DNA of 64,000 bases from Cruorifilaria tuberocauda (taxonomy: Eukaryota; Nematoda; Chromadorea; Rhabditida; Onchocercidae), in the NCBI GenBank assembly GCA_013365365.1, contig JABVXU010000032.1, positions 1-64,000 of the forward strand, given 5' to 3'. A model generated the notes under the pieces. The model was not told the DNA's origin. It was given only the letters and a program-made list of their open reading frames with translations, and searched no databases. Below, in pieces: positions 18,633 to 28,179 of this stretch; position 1 is the first letter of the stretch; each line of letters begins with the position of its first letter. The position numbers were made by a program, and so were the translations under genes.

Positions 18633-20385
18633 ACCAAATTTAAGCGAAGTAGTTTTCGGTATAGACCTTGGTACTACTAATTCTCTAATCGCAGCAGTCA
18701 ATAAAGCTGGCAATGTAGAAATATTTAAAGATGAGCAAGGAAGAGAACTACTGCCCTCTGTTATTTCATATGAAAACAACATATTGAAGACAGGCTATGA
18801 TGTTGGCTCAGGTGCAATATACTCCATAAAACGTTTAATGGGTAAAAGCATTAAAGACTTGAATAGGGAATACATCAATTTTGAAATAGATGATGAGAGT
18901 GAAAAAGTTATTAGGGTAAAATGTGCAGAGGATAAGTACCTTACTCCTATTGAGATTTCTGCTGAGATACTAAAAGCTTTATGTGAAAGAACAAAAAAAT
19001 CTATAGGAATGCAGGTAAAGAAAGCAGTAATTACTGTGCCAGCTTACTTTGATGATTCAGCACGTAATGCAACTAAATATGCAGCAAAACTTGCTGGCAT
19101 AGAGGTTCTTCGCCTTATTAATGAACCAACTGCTGCTGCTCTTTCTTATTCGATTGAAAAGAATAATAACAGTGGAATATATGCAGTTTATGATCTCGGG
19201 GGTGGGACATTTGATATCTCAATATTAAAATTGCATCAAGGAGTATTTCAAGTCCTTGCGGTTGGTGGTGATACTGAACTTGGTGGTGATGATTTTGATC
19301 ACTCACTAAGTTCAATTGTGCTATCTAAGTATAGAGAAAGGTCAGGTTTAAGCAAAGAACATTACGATATCACTCCAATATGTAACATTGGAATTCACAA
19401 CACACGCATTGCAAAAGAATACCTAAGTAAAAACACATCAGGAATTTTTAGCTTTAACATCAATGGTGAATTATTTAAATGCAAAATTATCAAGGAAGAA
19501 TTTGAACAGGCAATTGCTCCTTTAGTTAATAAGACTATCAGTATAGTTACTCGTACTATACGAGACATAAATCTCAAAACTGATAATATAGAAGGAGTAA
19601 TTTTAGTTGGGGGGGCAACTAGAGTACCACTAGTGCAAAATTCACTAATTACACTCTTTGGAAGTAAAATATTAAGCAATGTGGATCCAGATAAAGCAGT
19701 TGTTATTGGAGCGGCTTTGCAGGCTCATTTTTTGACTTCTAGTTCGAAAGAAAAGAATATCCTTCTCGATGTTCTGCCATTATCACTTGGTGTAGAAACT
19801 ATGGGAGGAATAGTCGAAAAAATCATACCAAGAAATACACCATTACCAGTTTCAGAAACAAAAGAGTTCACAACTTATTCTCATGGACAAACAGCAATGA
19901 AAATTCATGTCTGCCAAGGCGAACGTGAAATGATAGAAGATAATAAGTCTTTAGCACAGTTTGAGTTAAATGGTATACCACCACTACCCGCAGGTTCTGC
20001 AAAGATTGAAATAGAATTCACAGTAAATGCCGATGGTGTACTAGATGTTACTGCAAGAGAAAAAAGCACTGGTATTGAACAAACAGTTAAAATAAACTCA
20101 AGTTTTGGATTAAGTGAAGTAGACATCCAAGATATGGTAAACCAATCAATAGATAACTTCGATAAGGATATGAAAGCTCGTTCTCTTGCAGAAGCAAAAA
20201 TTAATGGGAGCAAGTTTATATACTTGATTGAGAGCAATAATGACCTTTTTGATGACAAGAAGTTGAAAGATCTGTTACAAAATGCAAAAAACGCCTTACA
20301 GGGAAATGACATAAACAAAATCAATAATGCCATTACTGAATTAGAAAACCTCTCTCTAGAGCTATACAAGCTAACAAACAGATAA
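18610..20385 (+). CDS. hscA: Fe-S assembly Hsp70 chaperone HscA
   Basis: Specialised Hsp70 that drives cluster release from IscU. The ATPase domain shows GIDLGTTNS, NEPTAAALSYS, YDLGGGTFDIS and LVGGATRVPLVQ; the linker DVLPLSLGVETMGG leads to the substrate-binding domain (FELNGIPPLPAGSAKIEIEF) and helical lid. At 591 residues it is slightly shorter than E. coli HscA. The GTG start at 18610 is inside the end of hscB, 23 bases before that gene ends, consistent with coupled translation. The ferredoxin gene that often follows is missing; lepB converges instead, with a 4-base gap. Confidence 0.95.
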   Translation: MRSIQISEPNLSEVVFGIDLGTTNSLIAAVNKAGNVEIFKDEQGRELLPSVISYENNILKTGYDVGSGAIYSIKRLMGKSIKDLNREYINFEIDDESEKVIRVKCAEDKYLTPIEISAEILKALCERTKKSIGMQVKKAVITVPAYFDDSARNATKYAAKLAGIEVLRLINEPTAAALSYSIEKNNNSGIYAVYDLGGGTFDISILKLHQGVFQVLAVGGDTELGGDDFDHSLSSIVLSKYRERSGLSKEHYDITPICNIGIHNTRIAKEYLSKNTSGIFSFNINGELFKCKIIKEEFEQAIAPLVNKTISIVTRTIRDINLKTDNIEGVILVGGATRVPLVQNSLITLFGSKILSNVDPDKAVVIGAALQAHFLTSSSKEKNILLDVLPLSLGVETMGGIVEKIIPRNTPLPVSETKEFTTYSHGQTAMKIHVCQGEREMIEDNKSLAQFELNGIPPLPAGSAKIEIEFTVNADGVLDVTAREKSTGIEQTVKINSSFGLSEVDIQDMVNQSIDNFDKDMKARSLAEAKINGSKFIYLIESNNDLFDDKKLKDLLQNAKNALQGNDINKINNAITELENLSLELYKLTNR

Positions 20386-20389
20386 AATT

Positions 20390-21169
20390 TTACATGACAT
20401 TGTGTAATACTCTATCCAACCGAAGTGCGACAGGTATTCTAAAATTAAACGGTAACCAATCAACTCTTTTTAACTTAAATGATAAACCAACTATGTTTAC
20501 ACGTCCAATTATGTTTTCCATTGGTATAAAACCAATTTCAGGAAACCTGCTATCAAAGGAATTGTTTCTATTATCTCCCAAAACAAAAAATTGATTGTTA
20601 GGTACATAATAAGTTGGACTATTATATGATAGTTTGTTATAGATGTCATCTAACAGGATCTCGTATTCTTTCTTATCTGGGAGAGTTTCTATATACCTTG
20701 GTATTCTGCGGTTTGATTCATAATCAAAGAAATCTACAATTTGCTTTCGCTCTACTTTCTGATTATTGAGATATAATTCTCCTTCTATCATTTGAACTTT
20801 ATCACCTGGCACTCCTATTACCCGCTTGATGAACCTGATGCTATTATTCCTTACAGGCTTAAAAACTATTATATCACCACGTTTTGGAGGGGTATAAAAG
20901 ATTCTTCCGTCAAAAACATTTGGAGAAAATGGAAAGGAATATTTGCTGTAACCATACGAATATTTACTAGTAAAAATATAATCTCCCTCAAGCAAAGTAC
21001 TTTTCATTGATCCAGAAGGGATATGAAATGGCTCAAATAGAAAACTACGTATTGATAGTGCTACTAGAAGTAAAAAAAATAATGAAGATAAAAACCTTCC
21101 TATTCTCACTAACCAGCTTTTCTTTAATTCCTCCAACTTTCTTAACTCTGTTTTCTTAGTTAAGCTCAT
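20390..21169 (-). CDS. lepB: Signal peptidase I
   Basis: Inner-membrane protease removing signal peptides from exported proteins. It has one N-terminal membrane anchor (about 23-45), then the catalytic Ser54 in IPSGSMKSTLLEGD and the general-base Lys115 in RFIKRVIGVPGDKV; box E is VLGDNRNNSFDSR. I start at the ATG at 21169 (MSLTKKTELRK), giving 259 residues; an in-frame TTG at 21190 would add seven hydrophobic residues. The stop lies 4 bases from that of hscA, so the two genes converge tightly with no room for a separate terminator. Confidence 0.95.
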   Translation of the reverse strand: MSLTKKTELRKLEELKKSWLVRIGRFLSSLFFLLLVALSIRSFLFEPFHIPSGSMKSTLLEGDYIFTSKYSYGYSKYSFPFSPNVFDGRIFYTPPKRGDIIVFKPVRNNSIRFIKRVIGVPGDKVQMIEGELYLNNQKVERKQIVDFFDYESNRRIPRYIETLPDKKEYEILLDDIYNKLSYNSPTYYVPNNQFFVLGDNRNNSFDSRFPEIGFIPMENIIGRVNIVGLSFKLKRVDWLPFNFRIPVALRLDRVLHNVM

Positions 21170-23873
21170 TATAACATATAAAGGTGACAAAGTAAAACTT
21201 TACTTGTAGATATATTGTCTTCATATACTAAATCTAGTTATAGAGTTAGCTTGCCACTTACACATGTAAAATTTTTATTACTCTTTTGAATAGAAATATT
21301 TGAGACTAATAAAAACTAAGGTCTATAAATTCTGCTTAATAAAGAAATTCAATTGATTTATTCAGTAAGCTAAAGATCACACTAAGTTTCAATTACCAGA
21401 AGTCATAAATGGATATTAAAGGGATTAGTAGATTAAAAACAAATGTGCTACAGAGCTTTGTGGAATAACAATATCATTGCAACTTTACAGAAGATTTAAT
21501 AATATTATCATATCGAATGCTAAGCGTGCTTAAAATAATATAAATCTTCATCCAGAAAAAAGGAGCAAGTTGTTTATTATAACTGCCTGTGATACCTTAA
21601 CTATCCTAGTTTAGGCGTAGTAGTCCTTTTGTAGGAATTAGCTACTGTTGCAATAGATATACACTGGTAGATTCCAATATTGAAAAATTTCACTGAAATT
21701 AGCAAAAAAAACGAAAAACACATATAGAACCTTAACTACAATGTAAAAATGCCTATAGATGGCTGAGCTACAGATAATTTATATTCTACTCACAAATATT
21801 TTACTTATTTCTTTCCTTCCACTGAAGCTAAAAACTAGGCAAGCTCCAAATAAAATATGTATACAAAACTTTTTGCAGATTATTAAACACTAAAATATCG
21901 TCATTTCCCAAGCAATTTAATTTATATTAGATTTACTAAAACTTATCTTATAGACATGTTTTCTACACTAAGCAAGAAATTAAAACTTATCATATATAGC
22001 ACGTGCATAAGTAACAGAGATTAATTTACTTTAAATTCTTTAATCTTATGTTATTGACTAGCCAAAATTAGCACTGTCACCATACTTTACAAAGTCATGA
22101 TTTTTTAATCATTAAAAGCAAAATTATGTTTTTACTACATAATGAGCTGAAGCTCTATGTCATAAAAATAAGCTTTTCAGCAAGCATCATAATTTTGAAA
22201 ACATTCCTATTCCTTAATAATTAAGTGCACAAACATGACATCACATCTTATTTCAATTTGTAACCAAAAGCCATTTCAAATTGTTCATTACTTCAGATAC
22301 ATTTAGACATACCTACACCGCTAACTCTAGCACTGGTATGGGGAATCACACTTGTTATTATGTGAGTTTATAACTTGTGGATCAGTACTTTACTTAAAGT
22401 AGTGTTTTATACATATGTTCCTACTTTTATTTTTTCATATTCATATTACATTATATGCATACTTTGTTCTCACGAACGGTTAAACATATCAGATTATCAA
22501 GAAAGGACATCCATTACTATTACTAAATAATTCTAGCATAAGCAGATATATTGTATTATTCTGTAGGTGACATGATCTAATCACCTACACATATATCCCT
22601 TAATCTTGGAAAATTATAAGCTCTGCACTTTGCTCTTTATAGCAACTGATATATAACAGGTCATTCTGATCAAGATAATAAAGCTTTCTAATCAACAATT
22701 GATTTACTTCTCTATATCTCACCAATTTAAACGAAACATGCTAATAGCTACCTAGCAAGCACGCTCGACAGGTCTAGTTTTAAATAAAGATGATATTAGC
22801 AAGTAAGCAACCACAGAAATTCCGAATTTTGCTCTTTAATTTGCACATAACTTATAACTTGGAATTACTAATCTATATTTATCAATTTATCGAAACATTT
22901 GAATATTGTATATTACATTTTCATATCAAGGCTAGAAAAAGTTAGTCAATAACTATTATTGAACTCAATGAATTTTTGGTAAACCCTCTGGAAAATTATC
23001 TTCTCTTTATTAATAACGTATGATCAATTGTCTTAAGAAAGTAAACTTGTGTTTTGCATTGCTAGACTTACCAAATGCTCACTATTATTTTACCTTGCAT
23101 GTATTTCACGCATGCTAATGGTCAGCATATCCTGTTGGAAGAGGACTTCTATTCGCCTAACATGTGTTAGGTGTTCTTAGAAAAACCTATTACTACCTTC
23201 TATTATAGAATATAATCACCTCTATTTTCCATCATTCCAACACCAATAGTGATGATTTTTATGTAATAGATTTTACTACTTTGTATATCTTACACGTCAA
23301 TTAATACTTCAGAATAGTATCTGATACAGAACATAGATAGTCTATTAGAGAAAGTTTGCATTATTCCATCTGGTTTAATCGTCTTGATAACATTACTTCT
23401 TGTTTACATCAGATAGCTTCCTGTTCTATGAGAATATCTTCTTCAACTTTAAATTATTAATTTATTTTATTTGCTACTATAGCTAATAGACAAGCCAAGC
23501 GCACATTGTCATTTTTCTTAATCTACATAGTAGAAAGTTTTGTCATCCTCTTTACATATAATATAGAGCATCCTTTACTGCCCATTTTGGTGCTACTTTT
23601 TACTTGAATCTAATTCAGAGAACCATCATTACCTTAGGTATCTAATAATGAAAGATTAATAGCACAGAAATCAGTGGAAAGATGTTCTACTAACATAGAA
23701 TTTAGTTACACGCACCATACCTACAGCAATATCTCCTAACTCTAAATTAAAACTTACTTTTACCTCCTCATGGGCTATATCTTGGATGTAATCAATTTAC
23801 AAATATCAATTATTAGTTGATAATAATACACAAGTATAGTTCCAAGTTTGTGAGTGATATTACATCATTTAAA
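21170..23873. other. 2.7 kb gene-free stretch, likely decayed minus-strand sequence
   Basis: The longest empty region of the window. No convincing open frame, tRNA or transposase relic was recognised. Much of 22000-23800 is T-rich over A on the plus strand, the reverse of coding plus strands here, which suggests decayed minus-strand genes upstream of lepB. The promoters of lepB (left edge, minus) and argD (right edge, plus) must lie here but cannot be pinned down. Confidence 0.45.
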
Positions 23874-25052
23874 ATGAGCTGCACTATTAATGCATATAAT
23901 AGATTTAACATCCCTATAGTCAGAGGGAAAGGAGTATACCTTTTTGATGAAGATGGTAAAAAGTATTTAGATTTTGCTGCAGGTATTTCTACAACTTCTC
24001 TAGGGCACTGTCATCCATACATTATAAGTAAATTGAAAGAACAACTTGGTTTATTATGGCACTGCTCTAATATTTTCACTATCCTTGAGCAAGAGAGGCT
24101 CGCAGAGCGCCTAACAGCACTCACTTTCGCAGATAGAGTTTTTTTTTGTTCAAGTGGGCTTGAAGCAACAGAAGCAACAATCAAATTTATTCGTCGCTAT
24201 TTTTATTTAAAAGGTCAAGAAGAACGTTACCGCATTATTACAATTGAAGGAGGGTTTCATGGACGTAGTATTGCTGCAATTTCTGCTGGTGGAAGTGAGA
24301 AATCACGTGAAGGTTTTGCTCCTCTTCTTCCTGGGTTTGATAAAGTACCAAGAAATGATATCAAAGCACTAGAAGAAAAGATTAGCAGTGAAACAGCTGC
24401 TGTGTTTCTAGAACCTATACAAAGTGAGGGGGGAGTGTATTCACTAGACATGAAGTACCTTCAAAAGGTGAGAGAGATAACAAAAGACCAAGAAATAATT
24501 TTGTGTTTTGATGAAGTGCAATGTGGATATGGCCGTATCGGCTCTTTATTCCATTACCAGAATATAGAAATTGAGCCTGACATGTTAACTTGTGCAAAGG
24601 CAATGGGCAACGGATTCCCTTTAGCTGCATGTTTAGTAAAAAATTACATAGCAGAAGCTATCACTCCAGGAACTCACGGATCAACTTATGGAGGCAATCC
24701 TCTTGCTATGACTGTTGGTAATGCAGTACTTGATATAATGCTAAAAGAAAATTTCCTTGATCATGTAAGGAAAGTTAGTAAATACCTGAAAGAAAAGTTA
24801 TTGCCTTTAGCAAAAGAATTCCCAAAGGTAATCTCAGAAATTCGTGGAGAAGGTTTATTAATAGGAGTAGAGCTCAAAATACCTTTCGCCGATAAAATTA
24901 TTAGTCGATCTCTTGACAAAGGTTTAATAATGACTACAGTCTTAAATAATAGAGTAATAAGAATAACCCCTCCACTGATTGCTGAAGATAAACATATCGA
25001 TGCAGCATGCGATATACTCTACAGTTTATTTTTTGAGGTTGAAAATATATAA
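23874..25052 (+). CDS. argD: Acetylornithine/succinyldiaminopimelate aminotransferase
   Basis: Class III PLP-dependent aminotransferase. GLEATEATIKF, GGFHGRS, the PLP-binding Asp in CFDEVQCGYGR (about 213 in this numbering) and the Schiff-base Lys in TCAKAMGNGFP (about 242) are all in place. The family N-terminus fits the ATG at 23874 (MSCTINAYNRFNIPI); the frame is open from a TTG at 23817. In organisms without arginine synthesis ArgD can serve as the N-succinyl-LL-DAP aminotransferase of lysine/diaminopimelate synthesis. With asd, murA and mrdA also in this window, that cell-wall role is my preferred inference; the sequence cannot separate the two activities. Confidence 0.92.
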   Translation: MSCTINAYNRFNIPIVRGKGVYLFDEDGKKYLDFAAGISTTSLGHCHPYIISKLKEQLGLLWHCSNIFTILEQERLAERLTALTFADRVFFCSSGLEATEATIKFIRRYFYLKGQEERYRIITIEGGFHGRSIAAISAGGSEKSREGFAPLLPGFDKVPRNDIKALEEKISSETAAVFLEPIQSEGGVYSLDMKYLQKVREITKDQEIILCFDEVQCGYGRIGSLFHYQNIEIEPDMLTCAKAMGNGFPLAACLVKNYIAEAITPGTHGSTYGGNPLAMTVGNAVLDIMLKENFLDHVRKVSKYLKEKLLPLAKEFPKVISEIRGEGLLIGVELKIPFADKIISRSLDKGLIMTTVLNNRVIRITPPLIAEDKHIDAACDILYSLFFEVENI

Positions 25053-25159
25053 ATACTCCAAGTATATGCAACTCAGCAAAACATAACTTTAAATTTACAA
25101 ATGCTTCTCATGGTATACAAAATTAACTTTGCTTTTTGTTACAGTAATATTACCCTTTA

Positions 25160-26200
25160 ATGGATTGGTTACTTGTTTCAGTATTATCAATAATTTTTAT
25201 CTTGCTAATTTTATCGTTTTTATTTTCAGGTGCAGAAATAGGGTTAACTTCAATCAGTCGTTCTAGAGTTAATAAATTAAAGCTAGATGGTAACAAAAGA
25301 GCTAAGGTGATTGACCATTTGTTGAGCAAAAAGGAATTAACAATAGGCACAATATTGCTTGGAAATACAATTATCAACATCACCTGTTCTGCCCTACTTA
25401 CAGCAATAGTCATAAATTTTTTTGGAAATGAAGGTGTTTTTTTACTGACACTCATTATGACATTTTGTATTTTACTATTCTGTGAGGTATTACCAAAAAC
25501 CTACGCTATGCAAAATCCTGAAAAATTTACATCATTCTCTGCTTATCTCGTGCTGTTTTTTGTTAAGATCTTTTCTCCACTGACATTAGGAATCCAGTTT
25601 ATTGTCAATCTTATTCTCAAGTTGTATAGCCCTTATAAGAACACGGAGGTAATATCTGCAGCAGATGCAATGCGTAATATGATTGTTCTTCACCGTAGTG
25701 AGGGCACAATGCTACAACAAGATTTAGATATGCTGAGCAGCATACTTGATTTAGCTGATACAGAAGTATCAGAAATTATGACCCATAAGAGAGATTTATT
25801 TTCTCTTGACATAGATCAAAATAAAAAGGAATTAGTAAGCAAAATTTTAACCGGCAGTTACAGTAAGGTACCTTTGTGGCAAAAATGCCAAGATAATATT
25901 ATAGGAGTAGTTCATGTAAAAACCCTAATAAGTGCCTTACGTGAAAAAGGCAATAGAGCAGAAGAAGTTAACATCGCCCAAGTCATATCAAAGCCTTGGT
26001 TTATACTAGACAGTACACCACTTAGTATACAACTACATAATTTCCGCAAAAATAGGAGGCACCTTGCATTTGTTGTTGATAAGTATGGAGCATTACAAGG
26101 AATCATAACTCTTGAGAACATTCTGGAAGAAATAGTTGGAGAAATCTCTGATGAGCATGATCTGATCACAGAAAATTTCATAAAAAAAAATACCTTATAA
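25160..26200 (+). CDS. CNNM/CorC-like DUF21-CBS membrane protein, C-terminally truncated
   Basis: Member of the HlyC/CorC/CNNM group (COG1253), linked to Mg/Co transport or export. The DUF21 membrane domain spans about 1-150 with three or four helices, starting LLVSVLSIIFILLILSFLFS; two CBS domains follow (EIMTHKRDLFSL and, near the end, FVVDKYGALQGIITLENIL). The usual C-terminal CorC_HlyC domain of about 80 residues is missing: the frame stops after EISDEHDLITENFIKKNTL, just past a run of nine A's. Remains of the missing domain are readable downstream to 26355. The gene follows argD by 107 bases. The product could still work as a DUF21-CBS protein, or the gene may be in early decay. Confidence 0.85.
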   Translation: MDWLLVSVLSIIFILLILSFLFSGAEIGLTSISRSRVNKLKLDGNKRAKVIDHLLSKKELTIGTILLGNTIINITCSALLTAIVINFFGNEGVFLLTLIMTFCILLFCEVLPKTYAMQNPEKFTSFSAYLVLFFVKIFSPLTLGIQFIVNLILKLYSPYKNTEVISAADAMRNMIVLHRSEGTMLQQDLDMLSSILDLADTEVSEIMTHKRDLFSLDIDQNKKELVSKILTGSYSKVPLWQKCQDNIIGVVHVKTLISALREKGNRAEEVNIAQVISKPWFILDSTPLSIQLHNFRKNRRHLAFVVDKYGALQGIITLENILEEIVGEISDEHDLITENFIKKNTL

Positions 26201-26355
26201 TGTTCTAAAGCTTTCCTGATGATAGTCTATTACCTTTATAGGCAGGATTTGCCAATGAAATAGAATGTCTTGCTGATGAGGGTGAAAGCTTTCTATATGG
26301 TTTTTACTTCAAGATTTTGAAAAAAGATAAAAATACTACTATTATTGAAGTATGA
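26201..26355 (+). pseudogene. Decayed C-terminal CorC_HlyC domain of the upstream gene
   Basis: Directly after the truncated CNNM/CorC gene. One frame gives AGFANEIECLADEGESFLYG followed by FYFKILKKDKNTTIIEV and a TGA at 26353-26355. This closely follows the usual end of the family, where an LAGF(V/I)-type segment leads to an I(P)DEGE turn and a final beta strand ending near the C-terminus. A second frame upstream gives FPDDSLLP, like the PDD(x)A segment before it. At least two frame changes and a shortening by some tens of codons separate it from the intact part. Confidence 0.65.
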
Positions 26356-26395
26356 GTAAGAACTGATACTGAAAGCAATTAACTAGTTATGTTTT

Positions 26396-26652
26396 ATGGA
26401 AGTGGAATCAAGAATAACAGCTGATGAGTTAAAAAGTTACATAGAGGGAATTGAAAAGCTTGAACAAAAAAAGAAGGATATACAAGATCACATTCGTGAT
26501 ATATATACAAAAGCTACAGATGAAGGTTGGAATATAGAAGTTATGAAACAAAAGTTATTAGGCTAAGAAAAATGAATGATGATAGGGAAGAACAAGAAGT
26601 GTTGCTAAACACCTGTAAGTGTACATTGGGAATGAGTTGCGAAGAAAACTAA
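26396..26652 (+). pseudogene. gapR: GapR-like (DUF2312) protein gene, frameshifted
   Basis: From ATG 26396 the frame encodes 56 residues (ITADELKSYIEGIEKLEQKK then EGWNIEVMKQKLLG) and stops at 26564-26566. The -1 frame continues from about 26557 with IRLRKMNDDREEQEVLL and ends at TAA 26650-26652, right before the ubiX GTG. Together they cover the DUF2312/GapR family, whose members have a coiled coil and then an xIRLRKMD..ERxEQExLLxxY tail. GapR is a nucleoid-associated protein that binds overtwisted AT-rich DNA in alphaproteobacteria. A single missing base near 26555 explains the break; a sequencing error or a -1 ribosomal frameshift is possible. The end of the second segment (NTCKCTLGM) also fits the family. 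Confidence 0.75.
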
Positions 26653-27279
26653 GTGAGCAATAGGATTGTAATTGGAATAAGCGGAGCTTCTGGTTCTATT
26701 TATGGTGTACGTATTCTAGAAACATTGAGAAAAATTAGCAAATCTTTTGAATTCACCACAATAGATTCCAGTACCACACGCCGGGATGATGTCAAAACAA
26801 GCTATGAAACTCATTTAGTAATAAGTCGCTCTGGAAAAATAACTATAGCCCATGAAATTACAGAAAGACTTGAAGATATTATATCACTTGCAGATTTTTA
26901 CTATTCTGAAGAGAAAATAGGAGAAAAGATAGCAAGTAGCTCATTTAAAACTCTAGGAATGGTTATCGCTCCATGTTCTATAAAGACAATGTCTGAAATT
27001 GCATCAGGAGTTACTTCAAATCTGTTAACAAGAGCTGCAGATGTAACATTAAAAGAAAGAAGAAAACTAGTTCTTATGGTAAGAGAATCACCGTTGCACC
27101 TCGGTCATTTACAAAATATGCTAAGATTAACAGAGATGGGAGCAATCATTGCTCCACCAGTGCCAGCTTTTTACATTAGACCAAAATCTTTAGAAAATAT
27201 TATCAATCACTCTATTAGCAAGGTACTGGATTTATTTAATATTAAATTACCTGACTTCAAAGAATGGCAAGGAGTATAG
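26653..27279 (+). CDS. ubiX: Flavin prenyltransferase UbiX with an internal insertion
   Basis: UbiX attaches a dimethylallyl group to FMN to make the prenylated cofactor of UbiD, which decarboxylates the ubiquinone precursor. IGISGASGSIYGVRILE (residues 7-23) is the flavin-binding start; SSSFKTLGMVIAPCSIKTMS and the RRKLVLMVRESPLH motif follow. Between the first helix (TLRKI) and the strand YETHLVIS (51-58) lie about 22 extra residues (29-50, roughly 26737-26802), where most UbiX proteins join directly. The GTG start at 26653 abuts the stop of the gapR-like frame, and folD starts 3 bases after this gene ends. Confidence 0.93.
   Translation: MSNRIVIGISGASGSIYGVRILETLRKISKSFEFTTIDSSTTRRDDVKTSYETHLVISRSGKITIAHEITERLEDIISLADFYYSEEKIGEKIASSSFKTLGMVIAPCSIKTMSEIASGVTSNLLTRAADVTLKERRKLVLMVRESPLHLGHLQNMLRLTEMGAIIAPPVPAFYIRPKSLENIINHSISKVLDLFNIKLPDFKEWQGV
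26764..26793 (+). repeat. Possible Wolbachia-type palindromic repeat inside ubiX
   Basis: The DNA contains GATTCCAGTACC, then ACGCCGGGATGATGTC, whose shape (GATTCCAGT ... GGGATGA) resembles the short GC-richer palindromic repeats scattered through Wolbachia genomes. It coincides with the residues of UbiX that have no counterpart in the family. The segment is visibly richer in G+C than its surroundings. No second copy was found in this window, so the assignment rests on memory of the repeat's general form. Confidence 0.4.
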
Positions 27280-27282
27280 CAA

Positions 27283-28179
27283 GTGACAATTATTATTGAT
27301 GGAAAAAAAATTGCAAATGATCTTTACAAGAAGTTATCACAAAAAATTGACTTTCTAAAAAGAAAGCACAATATTTTTCCTTGCCTTAAAGTAATCCTTG
27401 TTGGGGAAAACCCAGAAAGTAAAGTTTACGTTTACAACAAACAAAAAAAGGCGGAATCAATAGGAATATGCTCTGAAACTATTGTTTTTCCTGATAATAT
27501 TTCAGAAGATAAACTAATTATGAAAATTAACGAATTAAATGAAGATCCGTCTGTTCATGGTATTTTAGTACAATTACCTTTACCAAAACATCTTAATGCA
27601 AGAAGGGTAATTAATATAGTAAGTGTCAAAAAAGATGTAGATGGGTTTCATGATGAAAATGTAGGAAGGCTAGTTAAAGGTGAAAAAAATTGCCTTATAC
27701 CTTGTACTCCTAAGGGTTCTCTATATTTGATTAAATCAATTGAAAAAAAACTTTCTAGCAAAAATGCAGTTGTAATTGGGAGATCAAATATCGTTGGAAA
27801 GCCAATGTTTCACCTATTGCTGCAAGAAAACTGCACTGTTACTATCCTACATTCGCAGAGTAGAAATTTAGCTGAGTACTGTTCCAAGGCAGACATAGTA
27901 GTTGCAGCAGTTGGAAAGCCAAGCTTTGTTCGGAAAGATTGGATAAAAAAAAACGCAATAGTAATTGATGTTGGTATAAACAGTATAGACACAGGAGGTA
28001 AACTGAAACTCATAGGAGACGTTGATTTCGATGGAGTAAAAGAAAAAGTCAAAGCTATTACTCCAGTACCAGGAGGAGTTGGCCCAATGACCGTTGCATT
28101 TTTAATGGTAAATACTGTTATCGCTGCTTGCCTACAGAAGGGAATTGATGCTTCTGATCTCAGAGACTCAATTTCATAG
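27283..28179 (+). CDS. folD: FolD, methylenetetrahydrofolate dehydrogenase/cyclohydrolase
   Basis: Bifunctional enzyme interconverting methylene-THF, methenyl-THF and 10-formyl-THF, supplying methylene-THF to ThyX and formyl-THF for purines and fMet. The catalytic [14 protein letters not shown] region holds the key Tyr and Lys; [33 protein letters not shown] (NADP site) and [15 protein letters not shown] follow. At 298 residues it is of normal length. The GTG start at 27283 lies 3 bases after the ubiX stop, so the two are likely co-transcribed. Confidence 0.96.
   Translation: MTIIIDGKKIANDLYKKLSQKIDFLKRKHNIFPCLKVILVGENPESKVYVYNKQKKAESIGICSETIVFPDNISEDKLIMKINELNEDPSVHGILVQLPLPKHLNARRVINIVSVKKDVDGFHDENVGRLVKGEKNCLIPCTPKGSLYLIKSIEKKLSSKNAVVIGRSNIVGKPMFHLLLQENCTVTILHSQSRNLAEYCSKADIVVAAVGKPSFVRKDWIKKNAIVIDVGINSIDTGGKLKLIGDVDFDGVKEKVKAITPVPGGVGPMTVAFLMVNTVIAACLQKGIDASDLRDSIS

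Noticed and set aside
25053..26200. CorC/COG1253 gene as a marker of the Wolbachia replication origin
   Set aside because: The origin is described next to COG1253 and hemE, but hemE is absent here, the upstream gene is argD and the spacer is only 107 bases. Wolbachia carries more than one COG1253 protein.
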